Of a stretch of DNA of 64,000 bases, positions 42,911-51,386 are shown piece by piece (the stretch's first letter is position 1; each line of letters opens with the position of its first letter). The stretch is taken from assembly GCA_015060905.1 (NCBI GenBank), contig SUXQ01000003.1:1-64000 (forward strand). The letters are read 5' to 3'. The notes below the pieces were generated by a model. It did not search any database and was not told the origin of the DNA. It saw only the letters and a list, made by a program, of their open reading frames with translations. The stretch is from Bacteroidales bacterium (GTDB lineage Bacteria; Bacteroidota; Bacteroidia; Bacteroidales; Bacteroidaceae). A program made the position numbers and the translations under genes.

Positions 42911-43087
42911 TTGAAGAAGATAGGCGCCAGGTAAATAGGCGGCTTGCACTATCTTTGAAGAAGATAGGCTGCGCCTCGGGAGAAAAAACTGAGACGGCTT
43001 GCACTATCTTTAGAGAAGATAGGCTGCGCCTCGGGAGAAAAAATAAATTAATTTATTTTGTTCTCCTCTCGGCTTGCACTATCTTTG
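42911..43087 (+). repeat. Three tandem copies of a promoter-like segment
   Basis: Units at about 42911-42953, 42954-43009 and 43010-43084 each run from GAAGATAGGC (or GAGAAGATAGGC) through a GC-rich word to GGCTTGCACTATCTTT. The boundaries form small palindromes (CTATCTT with AAGATAG). Lengths differ (43, 56 and 75 bases) by internal insertion. Only the third has TTTG at the right spacing. Confidence 0.8.
43057..43087 (+). promoter_or_regulatory. Promoter of the porQ-cmk-ispH-pfkA cluster
   Basis: TTTG (43057-43060), a spacer of exactly 19 bases and TATCTTTG (43080-43087) form a consensus promoter. It lies 84 bases before the GTG start of porQ. Confidence 0.85.
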
Positions 43088-43171
43088 CAAAATAGGTTAC
43101 AAGGACAGAGTATATAATTTTGCGGTTGCAGGCTAAAGGCTCGACGATGGTCCTATATTAAATTATACATT

Positions 43172-44149
43172 GTGAAAAGAAGAGTAATTTTATTTCTTAC
43201 GGCAATCTTTTTCTCCTATGCAATTTTTGCACAGGAAAGTGCCGCTGTTTTTAATTTTTTACGTCTGCCTTTCTCGGCACACGCTGCTGCACTCGGCGGG
43301 AATAATATTTCGCTCGTCGAGGATGATATTTCACTCGGCTACCACAATCCGGCACTATTAATAAATGTATCGGACAACACCTTGAACCTTAATTATATGA
43401 CCTACATTGCCGACAGCAAGGTTGCAGGCGCAATGTATAATAAAGTATTCGGCGAACGTTCGGTCGGCGCTGTTGCCGCACGTTACGTGGATTATGGTTC
43501 GTTCGATGGATACGATGAAAATAACACCGCCACCGGCAGTTTCAACGCAAAGGACATTGAGATTAAAATAATGTACAGTTATTTGCTGACGGACATGCTC
43601 AGCGGTGGAGTTTCGGGAAAATTCATCACTTCGAAATACGAAAGTTACTCGTCTGTGGCCTTAGGCGTGGACTTGGGCCTGAACTATTATGATGAGGATA
43701 AAAATTTCTCTGCGTCATTTACTTTGAATAATCTTGGCGGGCAGGTAAAAGCCTTTGACGACAAGACCGAGAAGCTGCCCATCGACGTACAGCTGGGTTT
43801 TACAAAGCGTTTCGCCCACGCACCGTTGCGTTTCTCGGTAACGCTTAACAATCTGAATCATTGGGATAAAAAATATTTTTACAACGCCGATGGCAGCGAG
43901 GATAATTTCAGCGAGATGCTGTTCAAACATGCTATTTTCGGCGCCGACCTGTTATTGGGAGAGAACTTCACTGTATCGTTAGGTTACAACTACCGAATAT
44001 CGCAAGAGCTGTCTGTGGCAGGCAGCAAATGGGACGGAATTACGGCAGGTGCCAACCTTGCAATAAAAAGAGTAAAATTGGGAGCGTCGTACAGCAAACT
44101 GCACGTTTCATCGTCGTCGCTACTGTTTAATATATCTTACACTTTATGA
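43172..44149 (+). CDS. porQ: Type IX secretion system protein PorQ
   Basis: A 325-residue outer-membrane beta-barrel read from GTG, with a signal peptide to about residue 20 (ending FAQ). The start of the mature part, [20 protein letters not shown], followed by LGYHNPALL, is the PorQ/PorV family signature, and alternating strands run to the C-terminal LLFNISYTL. In the T9SS, PorQ belongs to the surface attachment complex with PorZ, PorU and PorV, which cleaves and anchors cargo. The adjacent cytidylate kinase is the usual neighbour of porQ, which favours PorQ over PorV. Its TGA overlaps the cmk ATG (ATGA). Confidence 0.88.
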   Translation: MKRRVILFLTAIFFSYAIFAQESAAVFNFLRLPFSAHAAALGGNNISLVEDDISLGYHNPALLINVSDNTLNLNYMTYIADSKVAGAMYNKVFGERSVGAVAARYVDYGSFDGYDENNTATGSFNAKDIEIKIMYSYLLTDMLSGGVSGKFITSKYESYSSVALGVDLGLNYYDEDKNFSASFTLNNLGGQVKAFDDKTEKLPIDVQLGFTKRFAHAPLRFSVTLNNLNHWDKKYFYNADGSEDNFSEMLFKHAIFGADLLLGENFTVSLGYNYRISQELSVAGSKWDGITAGANLAIKRVKLGASYSKLHVSSSSLLFNISYTL

Positions 44150-44835
44150 AAAAAATAGTTATAGCAATAGACGGATTCTCGTCATGTGGAAAAAGTACGA
44201 TGGCAAAGGCTCTCGCACGCAGCATAAATTACCTTTATTTCGACAGCGGGGCAATGTATCGTGCCGTTGCATTCTACTGCATGCAGAATGGAATTATTGC
44301 CAATGGCGAAATTGACACAGAGAAATTGCGCACAGCAATGAGCGACATTAAAATAACATTCGCCGCCGATGAAGAGACAAAAAATTCTGTCACCTACCTT
44401 AACGGAGTAAATGTGGAGAGTGAGATTCGTACACTCGAAGTATCGCAGCACGTCAGCCGCGTGGCAGCCCTCGACTTTGTGCGTGCAGCACTCATCGAAC
44501 AACAGCGCGAAATGGGCAAGGCCAAAGGCATTGTAATGGACGGACGAGATATTGGAACAACGGTGTTCCCCGATGCCGAGCTTAAGATATTCGTCACCGC
44601 AAGCGCCGAGGTGCGCGCACGCCGACGCTACGACGAGCTTGTGGCACGCGGCAGCAACCCCGACTATCAAGAGATTCTTGCAAACGTCATTGAGCGCGAC
44701 CATCTTGACCAGACACGCGAAGTAAGCCCGTTGCGCAAGGCCGACGATGCCCTGTTGCTGGACAACAGCAATATGACCATAGAAGGACAATTACAGTGGC
44801 TGTGCGAACAATATAAAAAAATTGCCGAACAATGA
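44146..44835 (+). CDS. cmk: (d)CMP kinase
   Basis: A 229-residue nucleoside monophosphate kinase phosphorylating CMP and dCMP with ATP. The P-loop [11 protein letters not shown] is at about 9-19, [11 protein letters not shown] at about 30-40 contacts the base, [12 protein letters not shown] near 127-138 is the CMP-binding motif, and the lid region has [13 protein letters not shown]. The end [10 protein letters not shown] is typical. It overlaps porQ by four bases (ATGA) and its own TGA overlaps the ispH ATG, so three proteins are translated in a coupled chain. Confidence 0.97.
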   Translation: MKKIVIAIDGFSSCGKSTMAKALARSINYLYFDSGAMYRAVAFYCMQNGIIANGEIDTEKLRTAMSDIKITFAADEETKNSVTYLNGVNVESEIRTLEVSQHVSRVAALDFVRAALIEQQREMGKAKGIVMDGRDIGTTVFPDAELKIFVTASAEVRARRRYDELVARGSNPDYQEILANVIERDHLDQTREVSPLRKADDALLLDNSNMTIEGQLQWLCEQYKKIAEQ

Positions 44836-45707
44836 TAAATGTCGAAATTGACGAACATTCGGGTTTCTGCTTCGGAGTAACGACGGCAATAAAAAAAGCC
44901 GAAGAGGAACTTAAAAATGGTGCAACATTGTACTGTTTGGGAGATATTGTGCACAACAGCAAGGAGTGTGAACGTCTGAAAAAGTTGGGCCTTGTAACCA
45001 TCGACCACCAAGAGTACCGCAACCTGCGCAATGCCAAAGTGCTGCTGCGCGCCCACGGCGAGCCTCCAGAGACATACGCCATTGCCAAAGAAAACAATCT
45101 TGAACTTATCGACGCCACCTGCCCCGTTGTACTAAAATTGCAACAGCGCATAAAGCAAAAGTGGGAGAGCAGCACCGACGAAAAACGTCAGATAGTAATC
45201 TACGGACAAGCCGGACACGCCGAAGTGTTAGGACTTGTGGGACAGACACATGGCAACGCTATTGTGGTTGAAAGCCCGGCGCAGATAGAAAAGCTCGACA
45301 AAGATTGCGACACCTACCTTTACTCGCAAACAACAAAATCGCTCGAAGGCTACAAACATATTGCCCAAGAGATACGCACCTACACGTCGCCCGAAAAGAG
45401 GTTTGAATTCTACGACACAGTCTGTCGGCAGGTCGCAAACAGAATGAGCGGGATAAGCGAATTTGCACGCACGCACGAGCTTATAATCTTCGTCTGCGGG
45501 CGTAAAAGTTCAAACGGCAAAATACTCTTCGACGAATGTAAAAGAGTAAACCCAAACTCACATCAAGTTGAAAGCGCCAAAGAGATTGACTTTTCACTGC
45601 TCGACGGTGTGAAATCGGTGGGCATCTGCGGAGCAACATCCACCCCCAAGTGGCTGATGGAAGACTGCAAACAAGCAATACTTAATTATGAAGAGAAGAA
45701 CTTATAA
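44832..45707 (+). CDS. ispH: 4-hydroxy-3-methylbut-2-enyl diphosphate reductase
   Basis: A 291-residue iron-sulfur enzyme, the last step of the MEP pathway, producing isopentenyl and dimethylallyl diphosphate. Cluster cysteines are C13 (SGFCFGV), one in [11 protein letters not shown] near residue 97, and one near 260 in [20 protein letters not shown] near 72-80 and CGRKSSNGK near 217-225 are substrate-binding motifs. It starts inside the cmk stop codon. The pathway partner polyprenyl synthase is at 40955. Confidence 0.96.
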   Translation: MINVEIDEHSGFCFGVTTAIKKAEEELKNGATLYCLGDIVHNSKECERLKKLGLVTIDHQEYRNLRNAKVLLRAHGEPPETYAIAKENNLELIDATCPVVLKLQQRIKQKWESSTDEKRQIVIYGQAGHAEVLGLVGQTHGNAIVVESPAQIEKLDKDCDTYLYSQTTKSLEGYKHIAQEIRTYTSPEKRFEFYDTVCRQVANRMSGISEFARTHELIIFVCGRKSSNGKILFDECKRVNPNSHQVESAKEIDFSLLDGVKSVGICGATSTPKWLMEDCKQAILNYEEKNL

Positions 45708-45718
45708 ACATATATACT

Positions 45719-46705
45719 ATGGGAAAAGAGATTAAATGCGTCGGAATATTAACATCCGGAGGTGACGCTCCCGGAATGAACGCCGCCATACGCGCCATCA
45801 CACGCGCAGCCATATATCATGGACTAAGAGTAAAAGCCATCTATCGTGGTTACAAAGGGCTTATCACAGGCGAGATTAAAGAGTTTCAGACCCACGATGT
45901 AAGCAACATCATACAACGCGGAGGAACAATCCTCAAGACCAGCCGTTGCGACGAGTTTAAAACACTCGAAGGACGCACACTCGCATACGAGACGATGCAA
46001 AGAGAGGGCATAGACGCCCTTGTGGTAGTGGGTGGCGACGGCTCTATCACCGGTGCATATAACCTTGCAAAAGATTTTGATGTTCCATGCATCGCACTGC
46101 CCGGTACCATCGACAACGACCTCTATGGCACCGACACGACAATAGGTTACGACACAGCCTTGAACACCATCATGGAGTGTATCGACAAAATACGCGACAC
46201 AGCCTCGTCGCACGAGCGTCTTTTCATTGTAGAGGTAATGGGACGCGACGCAGGATTCCTTGCCCTCAACGGTACCATCGCAACTGGTGCCGAGGCGTGC
46301 GTGCTCCCCGAGATTGACCCCGAATTTGAGAAAATAACACAATTTATCTCCAACGGTCTGCGCCGCACAAAGAGCAGCAGTATAGTGCTCTTTGCCGAAG
46401 GTCGCGAAAAAGATTACAACATCATGGAGGTTGCCGAAAACATGCGACAAAAATTCCCCGAACTTGACGTACGCGTCTCTATCCTCGGATATTTGCAACG
46501 CGGCGGAAGCCCCACTGCAAGCGACAGAATTCTGGCCAGCCGTCTGGGTGTGGCAGCCATCGAGTCACTGCTCGAAGGTCAAAGAAACATCATGGTGGGA
46601 TTGCGCAACAACGAGATTGTTTATATTCCTTTCGCCAAGGCTATTAAAGATGATAAGCCTCTCGACAAGGATGTTGTACGCGCACAAGAGATTATGGCAT
46701 CATAA
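45719..46705 (+). CDS. pfkA: ATP-dependent 6-phosphofructokinase
   Basis: A 328-residue group A PFK committing fructose-6-phosphate to glycolysis. [17 protein letters not shown] at 9-25 binds ATP phosphates, GGDGS at 105-109 (Gly rather than Asp at the fourth position, so ATP rather than pyrophosphate is the donor), [12 protein letters not shown] near 127-138 holds the catalytic Asp, and [10 protein letters not shown] near 175 binds substrate. It lies 11 bases after ispH and closes the porQ-led cluster before a hairpin. Confidence 0.97.
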   Translation: MGKEIKCVGILTSGGDAPGMNAAIRAITRAAIYHGLRVKAIYRGYKGLITGEIKEFQTHDVSNIIQRGGTILKTSRCDEFKTLEGRTLAYETMQREGIDALVVVGGDGSITGAYNLAKDFDVPCIALPGTIDNDLYGTDTTIGYDTALNTIMECIDKIRDTASSHERLFIVEVMGRDAGFLALNGTIATGAEACVLPEIDPEFEKITQFISNGLRRTKSSSIVLFAEGREKDYNIMEVAENMRQKFPELDVRVSILGYLQRGGSPTASDRILASRLGVAAIESLLEGQRNIMVGLRNNEIVYIPFAKAIKDDKPLDKDVVRAQEIMAS

Positions 46706-46716
46706 GAAAGAACAAC

Positions 46717-46752
46717 AAACAAGCGGTTGTCTTTGAAGGCAACCGCTTGTTT
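46717..46752 (+). terminator. Hairpin after pfkA
   Basis: A 13-bp stem AAACAAGCGGTTG/CAACCGCTTGTTT (46717-46729 with 46740-46752) lies 11 bases past the stop. The downstream T-tract is weak. Confidence 0.7.
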
Positions 46753-46786
46753 CATCATAAAAAGCCGCCTCTAAACAACTAAAAAA

Positions 46787-47923
46787 ATGGAAATGAAAAG
46801 AAAATTAGGATTCGGGCTGATGCGTTTACCGTTGCTCGACCCCAACAAACAAAGCAGTATAGACATTGAAGAGACCAAAAGAATGGTCGATTATTTCATA
46901 GCAGAAGGATATACTTATTTTGACACAGCGTGGATGTACTGCGGATTCAAAAGCGAAAAAGCCGTCAAAGAGGTGCTTACCACAAGATACCCCCGCAATG
47001 CCTTTACCCTTACAACCAAGCTGCACAGCGCATTCATAAAGACAAAAGAGGATAGAGACAAAATCTTCGACACACAGAGGGAGAATACAGGCGTAGAATA
47101 TTTCGACTACTATCTTTTGCACGACATTGGCTACGACAGCTACAAAATATACAACGAGCTTGATTGTTTCAGTTGGATATCCGAAAAAAAGGCACAAGGT
47201 CTTGTAAAACACATAGGATTCTCGTTCCACGACAATGCAGAAATGCTAGACAAAGTGCTTACCGAGCACCCCGAATTTGAATTTGTACAATTACAGGTTA
47301 ATTACCTCGACTGGGACAATGCAGGCATACAATCGCGCAAATGTTGCGAGGTTGCAGCCAAGCATGGCAAGCCCATCATAGTCATGGAGCCGGTGAAAGG
47401 CGGCACACTTGCCAACCTTCCCGAAAAGGCGGGAAACATGTTCAAAAGCTACAATCCACAAATGTCAATCCCCTCGTGGGCCATACGATTCGCAGCTTCG
47501 CAGCCCAACGTTATGCTTGTATTAAGCGGAATGAGCAATATGCAGCAAATGCAGGACAACACTGCTTTTATGAAGGAGTTTACCCCCTTGAACGATGAAG
47601 AACTTAAAATAATAAAGGAGGCAGTAGACATTATAAACAGCAACATTGTTATTCCCTGCACAGGATGTTCATACTGCACAGACGGTTGCCCGCAGAATAT
47701 CGCAATCCCCAAATATTTCTCGCTGTATAATGCCGAAATGCAAGAGCTTAAAGGTAAATTCTGGACACCGCAGGCCGAATATTACGACCGTTTGACGGCT
47801 GTCTACGGAAAAGCCGGTGAATGTTTGGAGTGTGGTCAGTGCGAGACTGTATGTCCGCAACACCTGCCCATCATCAAGCACTTGAAAGAGGTTGCGCAAC
47901 GCTTCGAGAATGGCGAAAATTAG
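46787..47923 (+). CDS. Aldo/keto reductase with C-terminal ferredoxin-like domain
   Basis: A 378-residue protein. The AKR barrel (1-~280) starts GFGLMRLPLL and has YFDTAWMYCGFKSEKAV (catalytic Asp and Tyr), LTTKLHS (Lys), LLHDIG (His) and MEPVKGGTLANLP. The C-terminal part has two [4Fe-4S] motifs: CTGCSYCTDGCP near 287-298 and CLECGQCETVCP near 345-356. This fusion is widespread in anaerobes, including Bacteroides and Clostridia. It probably reduces an aldehyde or ketone with electrons moving between NAD(P)H and clusters, but its substrate is not known. It is a single-gene unit flanked by hairpins. Confidence 0.92.
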   Translation: MEMKRKLGFGLMRLPLLDPNKQSSIDIEETKRMVDYFIAEGYTYFDTAWMYCGFKSEKAVKEVLTTRYPRNAFTLTTKLHSAFIKTKEDRDKIFDTQRENTGVEYFDYYLLHDIGYDSYKIYNELDCFSWISEKKAQGLVKHIGFSFHDNAEMLDKVLTEHPEFEFVQLQVNYLDWDNAGIQSRKCCEVAAKHGKPIIVMEPVKGGTLANLPEKAGNMFKSYNPQMSIPSWAIRFAASQPNVMLVLSGMSNMQQMQDNTAFMKEFTPLNDEELKIIKEAVDIINSNIVIPCTGCSYCTDGCPQNIAIPKYFSLYNAEMQELKGKFWTPQAEYYDRLTAVYGKAGECLECGQCETVCPQHLPIIKHLKEVAQRFENGEN

Positions 47924-47946
47924 CAGGGAAAAACAGCCTTATACAT

Positions 47947-47989
47947 AAAAAATCTACTGTCCGAAGAAAGCCCCCGGGCAGTAGATTTT
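47947..47989. terminator. Bidirectional terminator between the AKR and BspA-like genes
   Basis: The stem AATCTACTGTCC pairs with GGGCAGTAGATT (with one wobble), flanked by A and T runs on both sides. On the minus strand it lies 16 bases past the stop at 48005. Confidence 0.85.
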
Positions 47990-48004
47990 CATATAAGCAT
48001 TTGC

Positions 48005-49624
48005 TTACAATCTCACTTTCACAGCCTTGTCACCTACGCAAATGATATAAACGCCCTTGTCGAGAGTAATCTCCTCGCCCGCGTAGCTGTCGATTTTCTC
48101 AACAAGCGCACCGGCGGTGGTGTAAACAGCAACAGTCTTGCCCTCGGCATCAGTCAGTTGAATACCACCGGCAGCAACTTTAATTACAGGAGCATCCTCC
48201 TCATCCGCAACATCCTCTATGGCTGTGGGGTCAAATTCCACGATATTTTTAAAAATTTTCCAACCGTTAGCAGTCTTATATGTTTCTATCGCCCCCTGCG
48301 GAACGTATAAAGTTATATCTAAGTTATCAAAATAATAACTAAAAGAATAAACATCAACGTTTGCCGGAGTTGCACTTAATACATAGATGCTTGTAAGGTT
48401 ATGGCAAGCTTGGAATATATAATTCCCTATTTCTGTCACGCTGTTAGGTATTGTAATACTTGTAAGGCCGTCACAACCATAGAATGCATATCCTCCTATG
48501 CTTGTCACGCTATTGGGGATTGTCACACTTGTAAGACCGTCGCAATTTTGGAATACAGATTCTTCTATGCTTGTCACGCTATTAGGTATTGTAATACTTG
48601 TAAGACTGTCGCAAGCATTAAATGCATATCCTTCTATACTTGTCACACTATTAGGAATTTTAATATTTGTAAGAGCGGTACAATATGTAAAAGCTGCCCA
48701 TCCAATGTGTGTCACACTGTTGGGGATATTAATGTTAGTAAGACTTGTTTGAGCGCCAAACGCAGCCTTACCTATACATGTAATACTGTTGGGAATAATT
48801 GTATTTTTGCAACCTTGTATAAGTGTATTTGTTGCAGTTTCTATTATTGCATTGCAATTCTCACGAGAATCATATACACTGTTGCCACCTTCTACGACAA
48901 TGTTTGTAAGTCCGGCGCAACCGTAGAATGCATATTCTCCTATGTTTGTCACGCTATTGGGGATTGTCACACTTGTAAGACCGTCGCAAAAATAGAACGC
49001 ATATTCTCTTATGTTTGTCACGCTGTTAGGGATTTCAATATTTGTAAGACCTGCGCAACCACTAAATGCATTCATTGCTATTGTTGTAACACTGTTAGGA
49101 ATAGCTGTATTTTTGCAACCATTAACTAATGTGTTTGTTGCAGTTTCTATTATTGCATTGCAATTCTCGCGAGAATCATAAACTGTATTACCGGGTTCAA
49201 CAACTATACTTGCAAGTGAAGTGCAACCTGTAAATATAATATCCGTATTAGAAATAAAGGTCGGGCCTATACTTGTCACGCTGTTAGGAATAGTAATACT
49301 TCTAAGGCTGCTACATTCAGCGAACGCACAAAATCCTATACTTGTCACACTATTAGGTATTGTAATACTTGTAAGGCCGTCACAACCGTAGAATGCATAT
49401 TCTCCTATGCTTGTCACGCTATAAGTCTTTTCATCATATACTACAGTTGAGGGAACAACAATTTCTCCACTATATTTCCCTAAACGGTCTGTTACTTCTA
49501 CAGTAAATTCCGTTCCCGAGGTTACTTTGTAATAAATTCCATTTACCTCAAAGGCACTCACAGTTACGCTGCATAGTAGTGCAACCACTGCCACCAGCAT
49601 TTGTTTAATGTAAAATTTTCGCAT
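48005..49624 (-). CDS. BspA-type leucine-rich-repeat surface protein with T9SS-like C-terminal domain
   Basis: The ATG at 49624 (MRKFYIKQMLVAVVALLCSV) places a signal peptide at the start, giving 539 residues. After a short beta-domain, about 12 LRR_5/BspA units of about 23 residues run from 60 to 430 (consensus [21 protein letters not shown]). Two are interrupted by a longer block beginning VVEPGNTVYDSRENCNAI or VVEGGNSVYDSRENCNAI. Residues from about 460 are a different domain ending KGVYIICVGDKAVKVRL, which matches the style of T9SS sorting domains (terminal KxVKVxV). It is therefore a likely surface adhesin exported by the system whose parts (PorQ, SprA) lie nearby. The sorting role is inferred. 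Confidence 0.88.
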   Translation of the reverse strand: MRKFYIKQMLVAVVALLCSVTVSAFEVNGIYYKVTSGTEFTVEVTDRLGKYSGEIVVPSTVVYDEKTYSVTSIGEYAFYGCDGLTSITIPNSVTSIGFCAFAECSSLRSITIPNSVTSIGPTFISNTDIIFTGCTSLASIVVEPGNTVYDSRENCNAIIETATNTLVNGCKNTAIPNSVTTIAMNAFSGCAGLTNIEIPNSVTNIREYAFYFCDGLTSVTIPNSVTNIGEYAFYGCAGLTNIVVEGGNSVYDSRENCNAIIETATNTLIQGCKNTIIPNSITCIGKAAFGAQTSLTNINIPNSVTHIGWAAFTYCTALTNIKIPNSVTSIEGYAFNACDSLTSITIPNSVTSIEESVFQNCDGLTSVTIPNSVTSIGGYAFYGCDGLTSITIPNSVTEIGNYIFQACHNLTSIYVLSATPANVDVYSFSYYFDNLDITLYVPQGAIETYKTANGWKIFKNIVEFDPTAIEDVADEEDAPVIKVAAGGIQLTDAEGKTVAVYTTAGALVEKIDSYAGEEITLDKGVYIICVGDKAVKVRL

Positions 49625-49641
49625 ATAATATGTATTTCTTG

Positions 49642-49905
49642 CCCTCACAATTCCCCGATGAGTGCGGATAAAAAAAAAGAGACGTGGGAACTATTGTTAA
49701 TTACGACGTTGAGGCTCTGGACTGCCCATCTTCAAGTAACAAACAATAGCCCACGCCAAATGTATATATAGTCCACCCGAGTGGGTGTATATATAACACT
49801 GACGTGAGCACCTTGCTTAATATCCTTGAAGATTGAAATTGTCCAGATTTCAACGACGGATATGTAACAAAACGCTCTATAAAATATGTTCTTCCGGCAT
49901 ATACA
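49642..49905 (-). ncRNA. Putative structured RNA, copy B
   Basis: Related to copy A (22385-22660). On the minus strand come: a hairpin TTGAAAT/ATTTCAA, the word TCAGTGTTATAT, a hairpin TATATATA...CCAC/GTGG...ATATATA, and a long arm CGTGGG-C-TATTGTT (49742-49755) paired with AACAATA-GTT-CCCACG (49683-49698). An apical GGC/GCC caps the arm, followed by a run of nine T and the 21-base tail at 49642-49662 identical to copy A. Compensatory pairs (T-A to C-G, C-G to T-A) distinguish the two arms. The RNA would start near 49916 and be about 245-275 nt. The BspA-like ATG follows the tail by about 20 bases, so it could also act as a leader. Confidence 0.6.
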
Positions 49906-49921
49906 ATGCGTGGAATTGCCG

Positions 49922-49950
49922 CGAAGGTACAAAAAAAAGCGTTTGTTCAA
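49922..49950 (-). promoter_or_regulatory. Promoter of structured RNA copy B
   Basis: On the minus strand, TTG (49948-49950), an 18-base spacer and TACCTTCG (49922-49929) give the same spacing as for copy A. A second -7 box TATCTTTG is at 49996-50003. Confidence 0.55.
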
Positions 49951-50077
49951 GCAAGTTTTTCAATGAATTTTAGATCAAACAACGTGAAGTTAGTGCAAAG
50001 ATAGCAACGCTTCCACAAGTTAAGGTTGCAGAATTAACACAAATATATCCTCCCCAGACAAAAAAAATGCGGAGCAT

Positions 50078-50377
50078 TCAGCTTCGCATTTTTCGTTTAG
50101 GATTCTCGGGGAACCACCCTTTTTCGACCCTTTTGCGCTGTTGAAAAACCTCGCCTATGCTCCAGAATGAGGAGAAGGCCACCACGCCTAAAAGTATCGA
50201 CACAATCGTGTCGGCGACAAGCAACGATGCCACACACGACACTATGCCGGCAAAGAGAAAGAGCCACCAGCTTTTAACGCCAATATAATATTCGGCCTTT
50301 ATTACCAAAGGGTGAAAAAGCCCTATAACAAGAAAGGTTACTACACCTATTAATAATCCTAAATAATTAAGTTCCAT
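50078..50377 (-). CDS. DUF4491 small membrane protein
   Basis: The ATG at 50377 (MELNYLGLLIGVVTFLVIGL) gives 99 residues. An upstream in-frame start would overlap the gene behind and is not needed. Three hydrophobic helices are followed by a basic tail. The stretches GLFHPLVIKAEYYIG, WWLFLFAGI, and the end FSSFWSIGEVFQQ...GWFPENPKRK are the DUF4491 signature, a Bacteroidetes-typical family without known function. It is 10 bases downstream of the nuclease gene, so probably co-transcribed. Confidence 0.88.
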   Translation of the reverse strand: MELNYLGLLIGVVTFLVIGLFHPLVIKAEYYIGVKSWWLFLFAGIVSCVASLLVADTIVSILLGVVAFSSFWSIGEVFQQRKRVEKGWFPENPKRKMRS

Positions 50378-50387
50378 AATTTTATCT

Positions 50388-51203
50388 TTATAAGTTCCAC
50401 ACAGATTTTTCAATTTCAGCCTCTACAACATCTTCAACATCATCGGGCAGAGAGGGGAAAAAGTCTATTCCTGTGACACGCTCCACCTCGTCGATGGTCG
50501 CTGCATGCTCAACAATCTTTTTGCCACCTTTTTTATTCTCGAAGAGAAAGCCCACGCCCTTATACTCACCATAATAGGGCGCAAGAATCACTTTGAAAAA
50601 ACCATCGGGCACCATTACTCCATTATCGCCTATTGTTCCGTAACGATTATTCTCGACAACAGGGCCGCAGACTATATAAACTGTGCCAAAATATCGTGCA
50701 TACTCGCGGCAACGCTCCTCGAGCTTTTTCCACGTACCGGTGTTAAGCTTGTGGTCCTGCGGACAGATGTTTGTGAGATAGAAACAGTCATCCATCGCAC
50801 GCTCACTCCACTTCATGTCAGCAGCAGGAGCCATATGCCCCTTGTCCCATCCGGAATTTCTATAATCGGACACTTCTGCTTGAAGCCCCGATATTTCAGG
50901 GTCTTTTTTGAAGTGCTCGCCACGAGGCTCGTCGCCCTGTGTTTCGAGGGACGTAAGTTCGTACGCCACCCAATTGGGGATGAGCCTTTGGGGATTGTAC
51001 GACAGGGTGTACCCCTCGCGCACAATAGTACGTTCGGGCAATCCTTGTGTGACGGGAATCTCGAGTTTGTCTATTTTCTCTGCTACCGAGACCCGCGAGC
51101 CACCGCATTTATATACAAGGTAACCGAACAGTATAAGTATAAGGTATATGATTATTTTATACTGAACAGACGAACCACTTTTTATTATTTTTTTTCGTGC
51201 CAT
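50388..51203 (-). CDS. Membrane-anchored DNA/RNA non-specific endonuclease
   Basis: The ATG at 51203 (MARKKIIKSG) gives 271 residues. A single hydrophobic helix at about 15-32 anchors the protein, with the catalytic domain outside the cytoplasm. The beta-beta-alpha-metal motif is DKGHMAPAADM at 120-130 (DRGH in most relatives; catalytic His123), and CPQDHKLNTGTWKKLEE near 155-170 supplies the metal-binding Asn. Members cleave single- and double-stranded DNA and RNA with Mg2+, commonly for nutrient scavenging. It is a single-gene unit with DUF4491. Confidence 0.9.
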   Translation of the reverse strand: MARKKIIKSGSSVQYKIIIYLILILFGYLVYKCGGSRVSVAEKIDKLEIPVTQGLPERTIVREGYTLSYNPQRLIPNWVAYELTSLETQGDEPRGEHFKKDPEISGLQAEVSDYRNSGWDKGHMAPAADMKWSERAMDDCFYLTNICPQDHKLNTGTWKKLEERCREYARYFGTVYIVCGPVVENNRYGTIGDNGVMVPDGFFKVILAPYYGEYKGVGFLFENKKGGKKIVEHAATIDEVERVTGIDFFPSLPDDVEDVVEAEIEKSVWNL

Positions 51204-51325
51204 AAACAATCTGTAAGGGTAAAAAGTTGAATTCAAAGCGCGAAGATAATAAAAATCTTCAATAATGTAAATAACTTGAACACAAAGAACACACTGCACA
51301 TTTTACATATTTTGTGCAAATTTTA

Positions 51326-51356
51326 TTTATTTTTTGGACTTTTATCACTATCTTTG
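51326..51356 (+). promoter_or_regulatory. Promoter of the SDR-ALDH pair
   Basis: TTTA (51326-51329), a 19-base spacer and TATCTTTG (51349-51356) lie 31 bases before the ATG. Confidence 0.65.
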
Positions 51357-51386
51357 CAGCACAAAAGGACTATAAAAACCTAAAAT

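Larger units (their letters stand above)
42751..43171. other. Intergenic region with triplicated promoter segment
   Basis: There is no gene. The left 150 bases are AT-rich, with a minus-strand -7 candidate TATTTTTG at 42781-42788 for tonB. The right part carries the promoter repeats and the porQ promoter described separately. The GTG-initiated porQ follows a leader of about 80 bases. Confidence 0.6.

Noticed and set aside
43172-44149. PorV rather than PorQ
   Set aside because: The proteins are related, but the length (325 residues) and the following cmk gene favour PorQ; PorV is usually longer and next to porU.
46787-47923. Two separate genes (aldo/keto reductase and ferredoxin)
   Set aside because: The reading frame is continuous and the fused form is a known family of anaerobes.
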